Under the pieces are notes generated by a model. That model searched no databases and was not told the DNA's origin. It saw only the letters and a program-made list of their open reading frames with translations. Of a DNA stretch of 8,038 nt, positions 1 to 5,194 are shown in pieces. Position 1 is the stretch's first letter. Every line of letters starts with the position of its first letter. Both the position numbers and the translations under genes were made by a program. Origin of the DNA: Haloferacaceae archaeon (GTDB taxonomy: Archaea; Halobacteriota; Halobacteria; Halobacteriales; Haloferacaceae); assembly GCA_018609965.1 (NCBI GenBank), contig JAHENP010000051.1, positions 1 through 8,038 of the forward strand. The letters run 5' to 3'.

Positions 1-210
1 GGAAACCGTACAGAGAGGTACGCAAGACGGCAAAAATCTGGCAGTTGGGTTGGGGTCTGCCCGCCGGACGAAAAGCTACCATACTGTCCCCGAAAGGGCG
101 TCCACGCGGTCTGCGAGGACAGTCAAAAAGCAACCCTGCGCCGGCTTGGGACGGGCCGCCACACCGCGTGGCGGCGCGTCGGGTCGATGGCCCGGCCCGC
201 GGCCCAGTGA
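1..210 (+). pseudogene. tnpB: tnpB 3'-end remnant (RNA-guided nuclease of IS1341-type element)
   Basis: Frame 1 is open from the window edge to a TGA at 208-210. It encodes a Cys-containing stretch ([14 protein letters not shown]) and then SMARPAAQ before the stop. A Cys-rich segment followed by a MARP-type motif and a Trp-rich tail is what I remember of one haloarchaeal TnpB subtype, and the same frame after the stop reads [13 protein letters not shown], which fits that tail. The zinc-ribbon spacing is disrupted, so the gene is probably dead. Only the C-terminal end is in the window. Assignment rests on position before the hairpin end plus this weak motif match; the reading could be chance. 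Confidence 0.4.
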
Positions 211-370
211 GCAACTGGGGACTACGGTCGCTGGGAGTGGATACGGCCTGCGAGGGCGAACACGTCAGACCCCGAATGGGGCCAAACCAGAGTCCCGCAA
301 ACCGGAGTACCCGTCAGGGGAAATTTGCCACCGGGTGTGGCATCACCGGGATGCCCACCGCGTGTGGAAT

Positions 371-390
371 CCCACGGCTTCAGCCGTGGG
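371..390 (+). repeat. Right-end hairpin of the IS1341-type element
   Basis: CCCACGGC and GCCGTGGG form a perfect 8-bp stem around TTCA (a ninth T-A pair is possible). This is the conserved subterminal palindrome of the element family. Its last three G bases also begin the purine-rich tract that serves as ribosome binding site for the next gene. Confidence 0.8.
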
Positions 391-397
391 AGGAGGT
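388..397 (+). promoter_or_regulatory. Shine-Dalgarno tract at the IS end
   Basis: GGGAGGAGGT is an excellent match to the archaeal anti-Shine-Dalgarno (CCUCC). It lies 6 bases before GTG at 404 and 12 before ATG at 410, favouring GTG 404 as start. The tract belongs to the element's right end, so the mobile element appears to supply translation initiation for the transducer gene. Confidence 0.6.
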
Positions 398-403
398 CAA
401 ACA

Positions 404-1651
404 GTGACGATGGTGGGTTCTGGAGGCGACACGGACTGTCCTGCGGTACAGCCGTCGACCAGCGTCGAGACGCTCCGCCCGACGGCCGTAGGGCTGTGGC
501 CGTCGTCGCGGGAGACGGCCGCGCTGGTCGCGGCCGTCGTCGACGATCGGACGCTGGCCGGCTACTGTACGGCGTACTACGACGCGGTGTTGCCCGGAGA
601 GCGGTCGCTGGGCGCGTTCGTCGAACGGCTCCGTGCAGACGGGGTCGACGCCGCAGCGTTCGCGGCGGCCGTCACGGCGGTCCAGTCGCGGCTGTTCACA
701 GAGCAGCCGGGAGCGGCAGCCGTCGCTGCCCACGCTCGTGTGACCGCACACGATACTGGCGTCGTGCAGGCTGCACTCGTGACCGAAAAGCCGTCTGCGC
801 CGACGGAGACGAGCGGTGTCGTGACAGACGGCGGGTTCACCGTCGAGTCGCTCGTCGAGCGGGCCGAGACGATGCGGGAGGACATGGGCGAGATCGAACG
901 GCTCGCGTCCCAACAATCGGACAACACGGGGAACCTCAAGACGGAGATCGGGGAGATCAGCGCCGCCAGCGAGGAGATCGCCAGTTCGGCGGCGGCGGTG
1001 AACGAACGGAGCGACGAGGCGGCGTCGTTGGCGGTCGACGGCTACGACCGCGGTGCGGATCTGGTCGACCAGATCGAACTGGTCCGAGAGGGGGTCGACG
1101 ACGTGCGCGAACAGGTCGAGACGCTCCAGTCGCACACGGAGGCGATCGACGAGGTGGTGGAGATCATCGACGATATCGCCGAACAGACCAACATGTTGGC
1201 GTTGAACGCCTCGATCGAGGCGGCCCGCGCAGACGCGGACGGCGCGGGGTTCGCGGTCGTCGCCGACGAGGTCAAGTCGTTGGCCGAGGAGAGCAAGTCA
1301 CAGGCGGAACGGATCGAGGAACGGGTCGAGAACATCCAACGTGACGCCCGCGAGACGACGGACACCCTCGACGAACTCGCCGACACGACCGCGGAGAGTC
1401 TCAACGTGAGCACCTCCGCGCTCGACACGTTCGACGAGATCCGTGAACTCGTTACCGGAATCTCCAGTTCGCTGGAGGAGGTGGAGACGAGTACAGACCA
1501 GCAGGCCGAGAGCACCGAGGAGTTGACCCTGATGATCGAGGAGACGGACCGGAAAGCCGAGCGCATCTCCGAGGAGATTGCCAAGATCGCAACCGCGAAT
1601 CAAGAACAGATCCGCGCACTCGACTCCGGCGACGTGCAACTCCAGCGGTAG
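404..1651 (+). CDS. Soluble methyl-accepting chemotaxis-type transducer
   Basis: About 415 residues from GTG 404 (or 413 from ATG 410). The C-terminal two thirds is a methyl-accepting signalling domain: long coiled-coil helices (about 150-250 and 300-400) around the hairpin tip at 253-297, with [16 protein letters not shown] and [16 protein letters not shown], which binds CheA/CheW-type partners. There is no hydrophobic membrane segment and no HAMP domain, so it should be cytoplasmic. The first 130 residues are Ala-rich and helical ([19 protein letters not shown]); I do not recognise the sensor. It is shorter than the roughly 490-residue haloarchaeal HemAT, and a diverged globin-like fold is only a guess. 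At the tip, the usual AGE after the conserved Arg is ADA. Frame 2 is open upstream into the IS remnant, but the start behind the IS-end Shine-Dalgarno fits better. No che genes are nearby. Confidence 0.9.
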   Translation: MTMVGSGGDTDCPAVQPSTSVETLRPTAVGLWPSSRETAALVAAVVDDRTLAGYCTAYYDAVLPGERSLGAFVERLRADGVDAAAFAAAVTAVQSRLFTEQPGAAAVAAHARVTAHDTGVVQAALVTEKPSAPTETSGVVTDGGFTVESLVERAETMREDMGEIERLASQQSDNTGNLKTEIGEISAASEEIASSAAAVNERSDEAASLAVDGYDRGADLVDQIELVREGVDDVREQVETLQSHTEAIDEVVEIIDDIAEQTNMLALNASIEAARADADGAGFAVVADEVKSLAEESKSQAERIEERVENIQRDARETTDTLDELADTTAESLNVSTSALDTFDEIRELVTGISSSLEEVETSTDQQAESTEELTLMIEETDRKAERISEEIAKIATANQEQIRALDSGDVQLQR

Positions 1652-1681
1652 TCGGCGACGGCGACGCGGGTCGTGGCCGGC

Positions 1682-1927
1682 TCAGGCGTACTGATGTTCG
1701 AGGTGCGAGACGATCTCGTCGGTGTCAGTGAGGTAGCCGCCGTCGGCGTTGTCGTCGAACAACACCGGGACGCCGGTCTGGCCGGTTAGCTCTTCGACCT
1801 CGCTGCGGTTCTTGTGGGCGTCTGGGACGAGCGTCTCGTCGTACTCCAACCCTAGTTCGTCGAGCGTGTCGCGGACGCGCTTCGAGTACGGGCAGTCCTC
1901 GCGGTCGTACAGTTCGAGTGCTGGCAC
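1682..1927 (-). CDS. Glutaredoxin-like thiol protein (monothiol CPYS)
   Basis: From GTG 1927 this is 81 residues, the usual glutaredoxin size. It opens with ALELYDREDCPYSKRVRDTL: a first beta strand and then the active-site CPYS at 12-15, a monothiol variant of CPYC. TGVPVLFDD at 51-59 carries the cis-Pro loop that contacts the thiol substrate, and TDTDEIVSHLE is the last helix, as in glutaredoxin and GST N-terminal folds. It probably handles thiol-disulfide exchange or Fe-S delivery in the cytoplasm; haloarchaea use gamma-glutamylcysteine, not glutathione. The frame is open to another GTG at 1963, but the added residues (WFFSPERQHD) precede the first strand of the fold and look non-native. 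It is convergent with the transducer gene (30 bases apart) and divergent from the gene at 2069. Confidence 0.85.
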   Translation of the reverse strand: MPALELYDREDCPYSKRVRDTLDELGLEYDETLVPDAHKNRSEVEELTGQTGVPVLFDDNADGGYLTDTDEIVSHLEHQYA

Positions 1928-1957
1928 GCTATCATGTTGACGCTCCGGAGAGAAAAA

Positions 1958-1973
1958 CCACACCCGGTTGTGG
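1958..1973. repeat. Short inverted repeat upstream of the glutaredoxin gene
   Basis: CCACA-CCCGGT-TGTGG, a perfect 5-bp inverted repeat about 30 bases upstream of the preferred glutaredoxin start. It could be an operator or the 5' leader hairpin. An inverted repeat this short may be chance. Confidence 0.3.
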
Positions 1974-2031
1974 GCCGCGGAGCAACAGAGCGCGCCCGGC
2001 GTGACCGGTCGGTCAGTGTCACGGCAATGTC

Positions 2032-2043
2032 CAAACTGGTTTG
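2032..2043. promoter_or_regulatory. Palindrome in the divergent promoter region
   Basis: CAAAC-TG-GTTTG is a perfect 5+2+5 palindrome 26-37 bases before the ATG at 2069, where a core promoter element would sit if the mRNA is leaderless. It could be an operator for the SpoIIAA-like gene or simply the promoter. No regulator can be named. Confidence 0.3.
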
Positions 2044-2068
2044 ACTGCTGAACTGTTAGATAGGGTGA

Positions 2069-2449
2069 ATGCCTGCGCCAGAGCTGGAGACGTTATCACA
2101 CGAGACACGCGGGAGTGTTGCGGTGTTCGAGGTGAACGATTGGGAACAACACTTCAACGAGGAGATCGACCAGGGGGAAGCACTCTACGACGAAGCGGTG
2201 GGAGACCCGGAGATAACCGGGACAGTCGTCGCGTTCGAGGAGATCCAGTCGTTGGGGAGCGAGATGCAGTCACACCTGTCTGACGCGTGGTCTGGGCTGG
2301 CGAGCGCGGCACCGGTCGACCGAATTGCGTACGTCGCCGACGGGATCACCGCGATGGCGGTTCAGGCCAACGTCGACGGCGGCGAGTCGACCGTCGAGTC
2401 GTTCGAGGATCTCGACGCCGCCGTCGAGTGGGCGCAGGGCGACGACTGA
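2069..2449 (+). CDS. SpoIIAA/STAS-like small protein
   Basis: 126 acidic residues with no membrane segment. The C-terminal half has the pattern of the SpoIIAA-like (STAS/SEC14) family: strand DRIAYVAD at 84-91, then an amphipathic helix, then a strand leading to FEDLDAAVEWAQ at 112-123, which matches the family's closing F-x-D-x-x-x-A-x-x-W helix. Family members of this size are common in haloarchaea; their role is not defined, though the fold binds lipids or partner proteins in relatives. The start is the first ATG, preceded by the purine-rich GATAGGGTGA. It is divergent from the glutaredoxin gene and convergent with the TnpB-like gene (26-base gap). The gene is likely real; the family call is moderate. 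Confidence 0.8.
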   Translation: MPAPELETLSHETRGSVAVFEVNDWEQHFNEEIDQGEALYDEAVGDPEITGTVVAFEEIQSLGSEMQSHLSDAWSGLASAAPVDRIAYVADGITAMAVQANVDGGESTVESFEDLDAAVEWAQGDD

Positions 2450-2475
2450 GACGCCGTCACCGCCACTCGCTCTGT

Positions 2476-3117
2476 CTACTCGTGAGCGCCGCGCCGGGCG
2501 AGACGCACCGCGGCGTTCTGCCCACGCGCCACCCGGTCGACGGGACACGACTCGTCGGGGCAGGACAGCTTCCCGCCGACGACGGAGCCGGTCGCGCCAC
2601 ACTGGTGACAGTCGGTGTGGCGCTCGGGTGCGGCGACGCGGATCACCGGAATTTCGGCCCCGCGGGCGCGGTCGGCGACGGCCTGTCGCGCGGCGGTCGG
2701 AAGCCACGCGCCGGTGCTGTCGTTACTCTGCCGGCGCTCCCACAGCGTCGTCGTGGGCGCGTGTTGCTCGGCGAGCACGATCCGCGGTGTGTCGAACCGT
2801 TGGACGTGGTCGATCAGTTCAGCCGCGGCACCGTCCAACTGCGGGCGGATCTGGTGCCAGACGGCCGCGAACACCTGCGCCTCGCCGGCACTGCTGTCGA
2901 ACGGCGTGAACTGGAGTGCGCCAATCGTCGTCGCAAGAGACGCCGCGCGCTCCCGGACGTGTGCGGCGTCGACGCTGAACTCGGTGCCGAGTGTCGGCTG
3001 TGCGGACGCGGCGGCGAGCAGGGTGTCGGTGCCCGTCGAGACGCCGACGTATCTGGCGTCGGTCGACGCCGTAGCGTCGTCTGCGGGGTCGGGAGTCGAC
3101 TCGGCGCCGCGGCTCAT
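2476..3117 (-). CDS. TnpB-derived RuvC/zinc-ribbon protein, probably nuclease-dead
   Basis: 213 residues matching only the C-terminal half of TnpB. A RuvC-I-like strand lies at 23-35 (YVGVSTGTDTLLA), a RuvC-II-like strand at 111-118 (PRIVLAEQ), the bridging segment W138...IPVIRVAAPERHTDC follows the TnpB order W...YKA..G..VV.VDP.YTS..C, the zinc ribbon is C170-x2-C173...C186-x4-C191, and GQNAAVRLARR replaces the terminal D-x-N-A-A. Spacing between the three motif positions (27, 117, 199) is 90 and 82, nearly that of ISDra2 TnpB (D191, E278, D361: 87 and 83). Only Glu117 appears kept; the RuvC-I Asp is Ser27 and the RuvC-III Asp is Gly199. The N-terminal WED/REC half is absent and no IS ends flank the gene. 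Codon use is typical of the host, suggesting long residence. I infer a domesticated protein; the substrate is unknown. Confidence 0.8.
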   Translation of the reverse strand: MSRGAESTPDPADDATASTDARYVGVSTGTDTLLAAASAQPTLGTEFSVDAAHVRERAASLATTIGALQFTPFDSSAGEAQVFAAVWHQIRPQLDGAAAELIDHVQRFDTPRIVLAEQHAPTTTLWERRQSNDSTGAWLPTAARQAVADRARGAEIPVIRVAAPERHTDCHQCGATGSVVGGKLSCPDESCPVDRVARGQNAAVRLARRGAHE

Positions 3118-3234
3118 CGGCCGAACCCCGCAGAAATCGGTAGTTGAGCGGCTGTCGGTACCTCGGGCGTGGCGGAACGTTGAATACCGCCGGCTGGTTG
3201 CGTTAGCATGCTTCGGCCTGCCCGGAGCACGGTT

Positions 3235-3254
3235 GGGCGTGGTGTGACACGCCC
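3235..3254. repeat. Perfect 7-bp hairpin (first of a tandem pair)
   Basis: GGGCGTG and CACGCCC pair perfectly around the six-base loop GTGTGA. It abuts the next hairpin with no spacer. It may be part of a structured RNA or a bidirectional end signal; there is no T-run directly after it. Confidence 0.45.
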
Positions 3255-3269
3255 GGCCATTTTGTGGCC
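3255..3269. repeat. Perfect 5-bp hairpin (second of a tandem pair)
   Basis: GGCCA and TGGCC pair around TTTTG, beginning at the base after the first hairpin ends. Two adjacent GC stems are more than expected by chance in 35 bases and could stack coaxially in RNA. Confidence 0.4.
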
Positions 3270-3475
3270 GTCCCGCGCTCCGTAGGTTTGGGTATTGGCT
3301 CGGGGTGACTTGAATGTTTAGACTGACGACCGGGTTGAGGGGTGACTGGTGTGGATATGTCCGAGAAAAATAGTAATCGGCCCCGTCCAGTAACTCACGT
3401 TTCGTAGAAAATGTACGTGGAGGTTCGATGCCCCTCTTGCTGCTGTTTACAACTCTACAGCCTCGTTCTTTTCGC

Positions 3476-3487
3476 TACATTTAACGC
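3476..3487 (+). promoter_or_regulatory. TATA-like box of the DUF7718-like gene
   Basis: TACATTTAACGC places TTTAA 27-31 bases before the ATG at 3511, the spacing expected for a leaderless haloarchaeal transcript starting at or just before the ATG. No Shine-Dalgarno is present before that ATG (TTCCCGACTAA), which agrees. Confidence 0.5.
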
Positions 3488-3510
3488 CAGCTGTGTTTTT
3501 TCCCGACTAA

Positions 3511-3888
3511 ATGACGCACACTGAGACGAAATGGCTCAGTTGGCCGTCAGAACAGCTCCGTTTCGAGATTCAGACACGAGGTGGAGTCCCGACGAGGTTC
3601 GTGTTTCAGTTGGAGTACAACCACGAGCCGAGCCCAGAGAGGGAGTCAGACTGGCGTCAGGTTGTGCGGTTCGATCACGATGAAGACGGAGAACACGACG
3701 TACGAGAAGAGGGTATACACATGGACGTACACTATCAGAACGGTGAGAAGGCCGCGCAAGTTAGAGGATTTCCGGATCTCGATATTAGGGAGGCACCTCC
3801 GTACTGCGAACGTCATCTCGAGGAGAACTATCGTTTCTACATTAGTCACTACCAAAACAACTGGGAGAATCTAAGTCGACTCGTCTGA
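3511..3888 (+). CDS. DUF7718-like protein of unknown function
   Basis: 125 residues, cytoplasmic, unusually low in GC for this window. The order of motifs resembles the haloarchaeal DUF7718 family: FVFQLEY at 30-36, W48 then VVRFDHDEDGEHDVREEG at 51-68, IHMDVHYQNGEK at 69-80, and a closing helix with NYRFYISHYQNNWE at 106-119. The central RFDH..GEHD segment recalls DUF6516-type proteins, which occur in toxin-antitoxin contexts (YD..GKGDHRH); a nuclease-like role for its His and Asp residues is speculation. The start is supported by the TATA-like box 27 bases upstream and absence of a Shine-Dalgarno. Its end overlaps by 18 bases the end of a small gene on the other strand. AT-rich codon use (aga, ata, tta) suggests transfer. 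Confidence 0.75.
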   Translation: MTHTETKWLSWPSEQLRFEIQTRGGVPTRFVFQLEYNHEPSPERESDWRQVVRFDHDEDGEHDVREEGIHMDVHYQNGEKAAQVRGFPDLDIREAPPYCERHLEENYRFYISHYQNNWENLSRLV

Positions 3889-4089
3889 TTCGTCTACGAA
3901 CTCCCAGTCCAGATCGTTTGGCGAAACAGTACTCTCGTCTGGGTCGAAAGCCTCTGACGGCTCCTCGTTCACCCGAGCAAGAATCCGTGCGGAGTGAGTC
4001 TGTGAGTCAGTTTCACTCGAACTGAACTCACGGATTCGTCTCGTGACGCCTGAATTCGGGATTCTTAGTTTATTGCTTTTGTCTGTCAT
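3871..4089 (-). CDS. Small acidic hypothetical protein, convergent with the DUF7718-like gene
   Basis: 72 residues from ATG 4089: a basic N-terminus (KSNKLRIPNSGVTRRIRE, about 5-22) followed by an acidic, Ser-rich tail ending DLDWEFVDESDEST. The basic-then-acidic layout and composition look like a real haloarchaeal protein, and codon use shares the low GC of its neighbour. No family is recognised. The frame is open to ATGs at 4137/4140, giving 89 residues, but an AT-rich box at 4141-4153 would start transcription near 4115-4120, so the inner ATG is preferred; no Shine-Dalgarno is visible. The last 18 bases overlap antisense to the end of the neighbouring gene, so the two transcripts should pair at their 3' ends. 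Function unknown; an antitoxin-like role is only a guess. Confidence 0.5.
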   Translation of the reverse strand: MTDKSNKLRIPNSGVTRRIREFSSSETDSQTHSARILARVNEEPSEAFDPDESTVSPNDLDWEFVDESDEST

Positions 4090-4140
4090 ATTTATCTGTG
4101 TTCTGTGTTCCGATGATACGGCTGAGTAGTGGTTCATCAT

Positions 4141-4153
4141 AATAATAGTTTTC
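4141..4153 (-). promoter_or_regulatory. AT-rich box, possible promoter of the small acidic gene
   Basis: On the minus strand this reads AAACTATTATT within an otherwise GC-rich context. It lies about 52-64 bases before ATG 4089, allowing a leader of roughly 25-30 bases. It is the only clear AT-rich element upstream of that gene. Confidence 0.3.
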
Positions 4154-4194
4154 GTCCGAGGGAGGGACGGTGTTCAGATACAGATTGAACAACA

Positions 4195-4225
4195 CGGTGT
4201 GGCGTTCCCTCAGTGACACACACCG
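4195..4225. repeat. 7-bp inverted repeat at the AT-rich/GC-rich junction
   Basis: CGGTGTG (4195-4201) and CACACCG (4219-4225) pair perfectly with a 17-base spacer. It lies where the AT-rich segment begins to give way to host-like composition and could be an operator, an RNA stem, or an element end. Confidence 0.35.
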
Positions 4226-4534
4226 AAAGACGCACACCTCAACCGATATGTTCGCTAGATCGAGTTAGAGTTCGTCTCTCGGGGCAAACCTGTCGGGAGG
4301 CGATGACTCCGCCCGTCACCAGCCTGTTGGTGGCCAGTGGCTTCGACCTCGGCACGTTCGACGCTGGCGAGCGTCTCTAACCGGGGTCCTCGACACCGGT
4401 CATCCTGAGCTTTCGAGGTCCCAGCGTATCGGTGAGTATGGCGTTTGCCTTCTCAACAGCCGCACAGTCTCCTTGACAGGACCGGCAAATCTGATCAGAA
4501 GAGTGAGTTCTCCGTGCGTACCACCAGGTGGACG

Positions 4535-4672
4535 ATGCGCGAGCGTCTCCGCGAGCACGGGGTCAACCTCCGTCTCGGACTCGACGACGACGCCGACGCA
4601 CAGAGAGAGATCCAAGCCGCAAGCGAACTCACGTTCGACGATGTGGATGGCCGAACCGCCGACTCCGAGTGA
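4535..4672 (+). CDS. Doubtful 45-residue ORF or gene fragment
   Basis: From ATG 4535 this reads MRERLREHGVNLRLGLDDD and continues acidic to a TGA, with haloarchaeal codon choice (ctc, cgc, gac) and an AGGTGG tract ending 3 bases before the ATG. The frame can be extended to TTG 4445, but the added 30 codons look less host-like, and a TGA sits at 4433. The opposite strand also has a longer open frame here, so this could be a shadow, or the C-terminal debris of a longer gene. No family recognised. Confidence 0.3.
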   Translation: MRERLREHGVNLRLGLDDDADAQREIQAASELTFDDVDGRTADSE

Positions 4673-4698
4673 CGCGCAACCCGACACCACACGGCGCG

Positions 4699-5088
4699 TC
4701 AGTCGTCAACCGGGCCGTTGCGCGCGACCGCGGCGTCAAGTTCCCACAGGTGTTCGACCACGTCACTCTCCTCGTCGACACGGTACCGCTGTGGGGTGGT
4801 CTCCGGCACCGCCGCGAGCACACCAGCCTGGACGAGCGTCTCCGTGTGTGACTGCGCGGAGCGGCGACTCACGCCCGCCAACTCGGCCAGTTCGCTCTTG
4901 TTGAACTCCCGGCGCGCCGGGAGATCCAACAACGTGTCGACGATCTCGACGACGGTCGGTGTCCCGGCGAGCACGCGCCACCCCGTTGTCGGAGTCCCGT
5001 CGTCTGGGTCCGCGTGATCCGTATGGTCGGCCGAACCGACACACTCTGCCCCGTCTGTGTGACCGTCCGTGTCGGATTCACTGCTCAT
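4699..5088 (-). CDS. Winged helix-turn-helix transcriptional regulator
   Basis: 129 residues from ATG 5088. The N-terminal 35 are disordered and rich in His and Asp (SADHTDHADPDDG), then a winged helix follows: helix TVVEIVDTLLDLP at 44-56, helix-turn-helix SELAELAGVSRRSAQSHTETL at 65-85 with the recognition helix about 75-85, and the wing VLAAVPETTPQRYRVD at 90-105. This is the ArsR/MarR-like layout of many small haloarchaeal regulators, so it probably binds DNA as a dimer. The His/Asp-rich tail might bind metal, but that is inference. The frame extends to 5118, but the added residues (MMYGGWLPTR) do not fit. It is divergent from the gene at 5195 with 106 bases between, so it may control that gene and itself. 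Confidence 0.85.
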   Translation of the reverse strand: MSSESDTDGHTDGAECVGSADHTDHADPDDGTPTTGWRVLAGTPTVVEIVDTLLDLPARREFNKSELAELAGVSRRSAQSHTETLVQAGVLAAVPETTPQRYRVDEESDVVEHLWELDAAVARNGPVDD

Positions 5089-5194
5089 GCGAGTGGGTAA
5101 CCACCCGCCGTACATCAAACCTGTGCAATTCGATACACACTAGCGAGCAGACCATTTCGTAATACTGAACTAGCGGTGAGTAGACGCCGCACGT
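5089..5194. promoter_or_regulatory. Divergent promoter region between the regulator and the 100-residue gene
   Basis: Contains CGATACACACTAG (5131-5143) and a TATA-like CGTAATACT (5158-5166) about 29-37 bases before ATG 5195. GGTGAG at 5175 is too far from that ATG to act as Shine-Dalgarno, so leaderless or short-leader expression is likely. It is the obvious place for the regulator's own operator. Confidence 0.4.

Larger units (their letters stand above)
1..400 (+). mobile_element. Decayed right end of an IS1341-type (TnpB-only) element
   Basis: The stretch ends in a perfect GC hairpin followed by GGAGGAGGTCAAAC. I recognise this as the usual right end of haloarchaeal IS200/IS605 elements that carry only tnpB. 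Ahead of it no frame gives an intact TnpB, but frame 1 gives a plausible decayed TnpB C-terminus. The left end lies outside the window and no tnpA is visible. The exact outer boundary near 399-403 is inferred from the family's habit of ending a few bases past the hairpin. The element sits directly against the start of the transducer gene. The hairpin end is well supported; the extent of the remnant leftward is less certain. Confidence 0.6.
211..400 (+). ncRNA. Possible omega-RNA (guide RNA) scaffold remnant
   Basis: In TnpB elements the guide (omega) RNA is the sense transcript overlapping the 3' end of tnpB and running through the right end; in Halobacterium such RNAs were described as sense overlapping transcripts. 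This stretch occupies that position and ends with the terminal hairpin at 371-390. The sequence shows only the hairpin and the location. Transcription, and whether the scaffold still folds after decay, cannot be judged here. The guide portion would be the host sequence directly after the element, which here is the start of the transducer gene. Confidence 0.35.
3118..3510. other. Intergenic region, 393 bases: hairpins and an AT-rich promoter
   Basis: No convincing coding frame. The first part (to about 3300) is GC-rich and contains two abutting hairpins at 3235-3269. From about 3300 GC falls and the sequence becomes T-rich toward the promoter of the gene at 3511. The composition break suggests the left side of an inserted segment, but no target-site duplication or tRNA is visible. 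Confidence 0.6.
4141..4534. other. Region without a clear gene, 394 bases
   Basis: AT-rich up to about 4260, then host-like GC. It contains an inverted repeat (4195-4225), a smaller hairpin CACCAG-CCTG-TTGGTG (4317-4332) and CCTCGA...TCGAGG (4387-4418). Between 4260 and 4380 both strands give short coding-like stretches (plus: LLVASGFDLGTFDAGERL; minus: LETLASVERAEVEATGHQQ), so it may hold debris of an old gene or insertion element. No intact frame and no recognisable family were found. Confidence 0.5.

Noticed and set aside
45..407. A 120-residue ORF through the IS remnant ending in [10 protein letters not shown]
   Set aside because: The end is just the translated terminal hairpin; the rest has no TnpB features in this frame. 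Kept only as part of the mobile-element call.
325..1344. Long Arg-rich ORF on the plus strand over the transducer
   Set aside because: Shadow frame of the GC-rich transducer gene, with extreme Arg/Gly content.
50..1651. A 533-residue version of the transducer starting inside the IS remnant
   Set aside because: The extra 118 residues are Arg/Gly/Pro-rich translation of the element end and hairpin and look like no protein domain. A strong Shine-Dalgarno directly precedes GTG 404.
2287..3147. Plus-strand ORF of 286 residues opposite the TnpB-like gene
   Set aside because: Arg/Gly-rich composition typical of an antisense shadow; the minus strand shows ordered RuvC and zinc-ribbon motifs.
4213..4380. 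Plus-strand GTG ORF of 55 codons
   Set aside because: The first half is not host-like and there is no start signal; treated as possible debris rather than a gene.
4288..4410. Possible box C/D-like RNA (GCGATGA near 4299 and CTGA near 4404)
   Set aside because: The spacing is too long, the C box is imperfect and no C'/D' pair is visible; chance matches are likely.
4400..4690. Minus-strand ORF of 96 residues
   Set aside because: No Shine-Dalgarno, no recognisable motif and unusual Val/Gly/Cys start; it overlaps a plus-strand ORF with more host-like codon use. Neither is strong.
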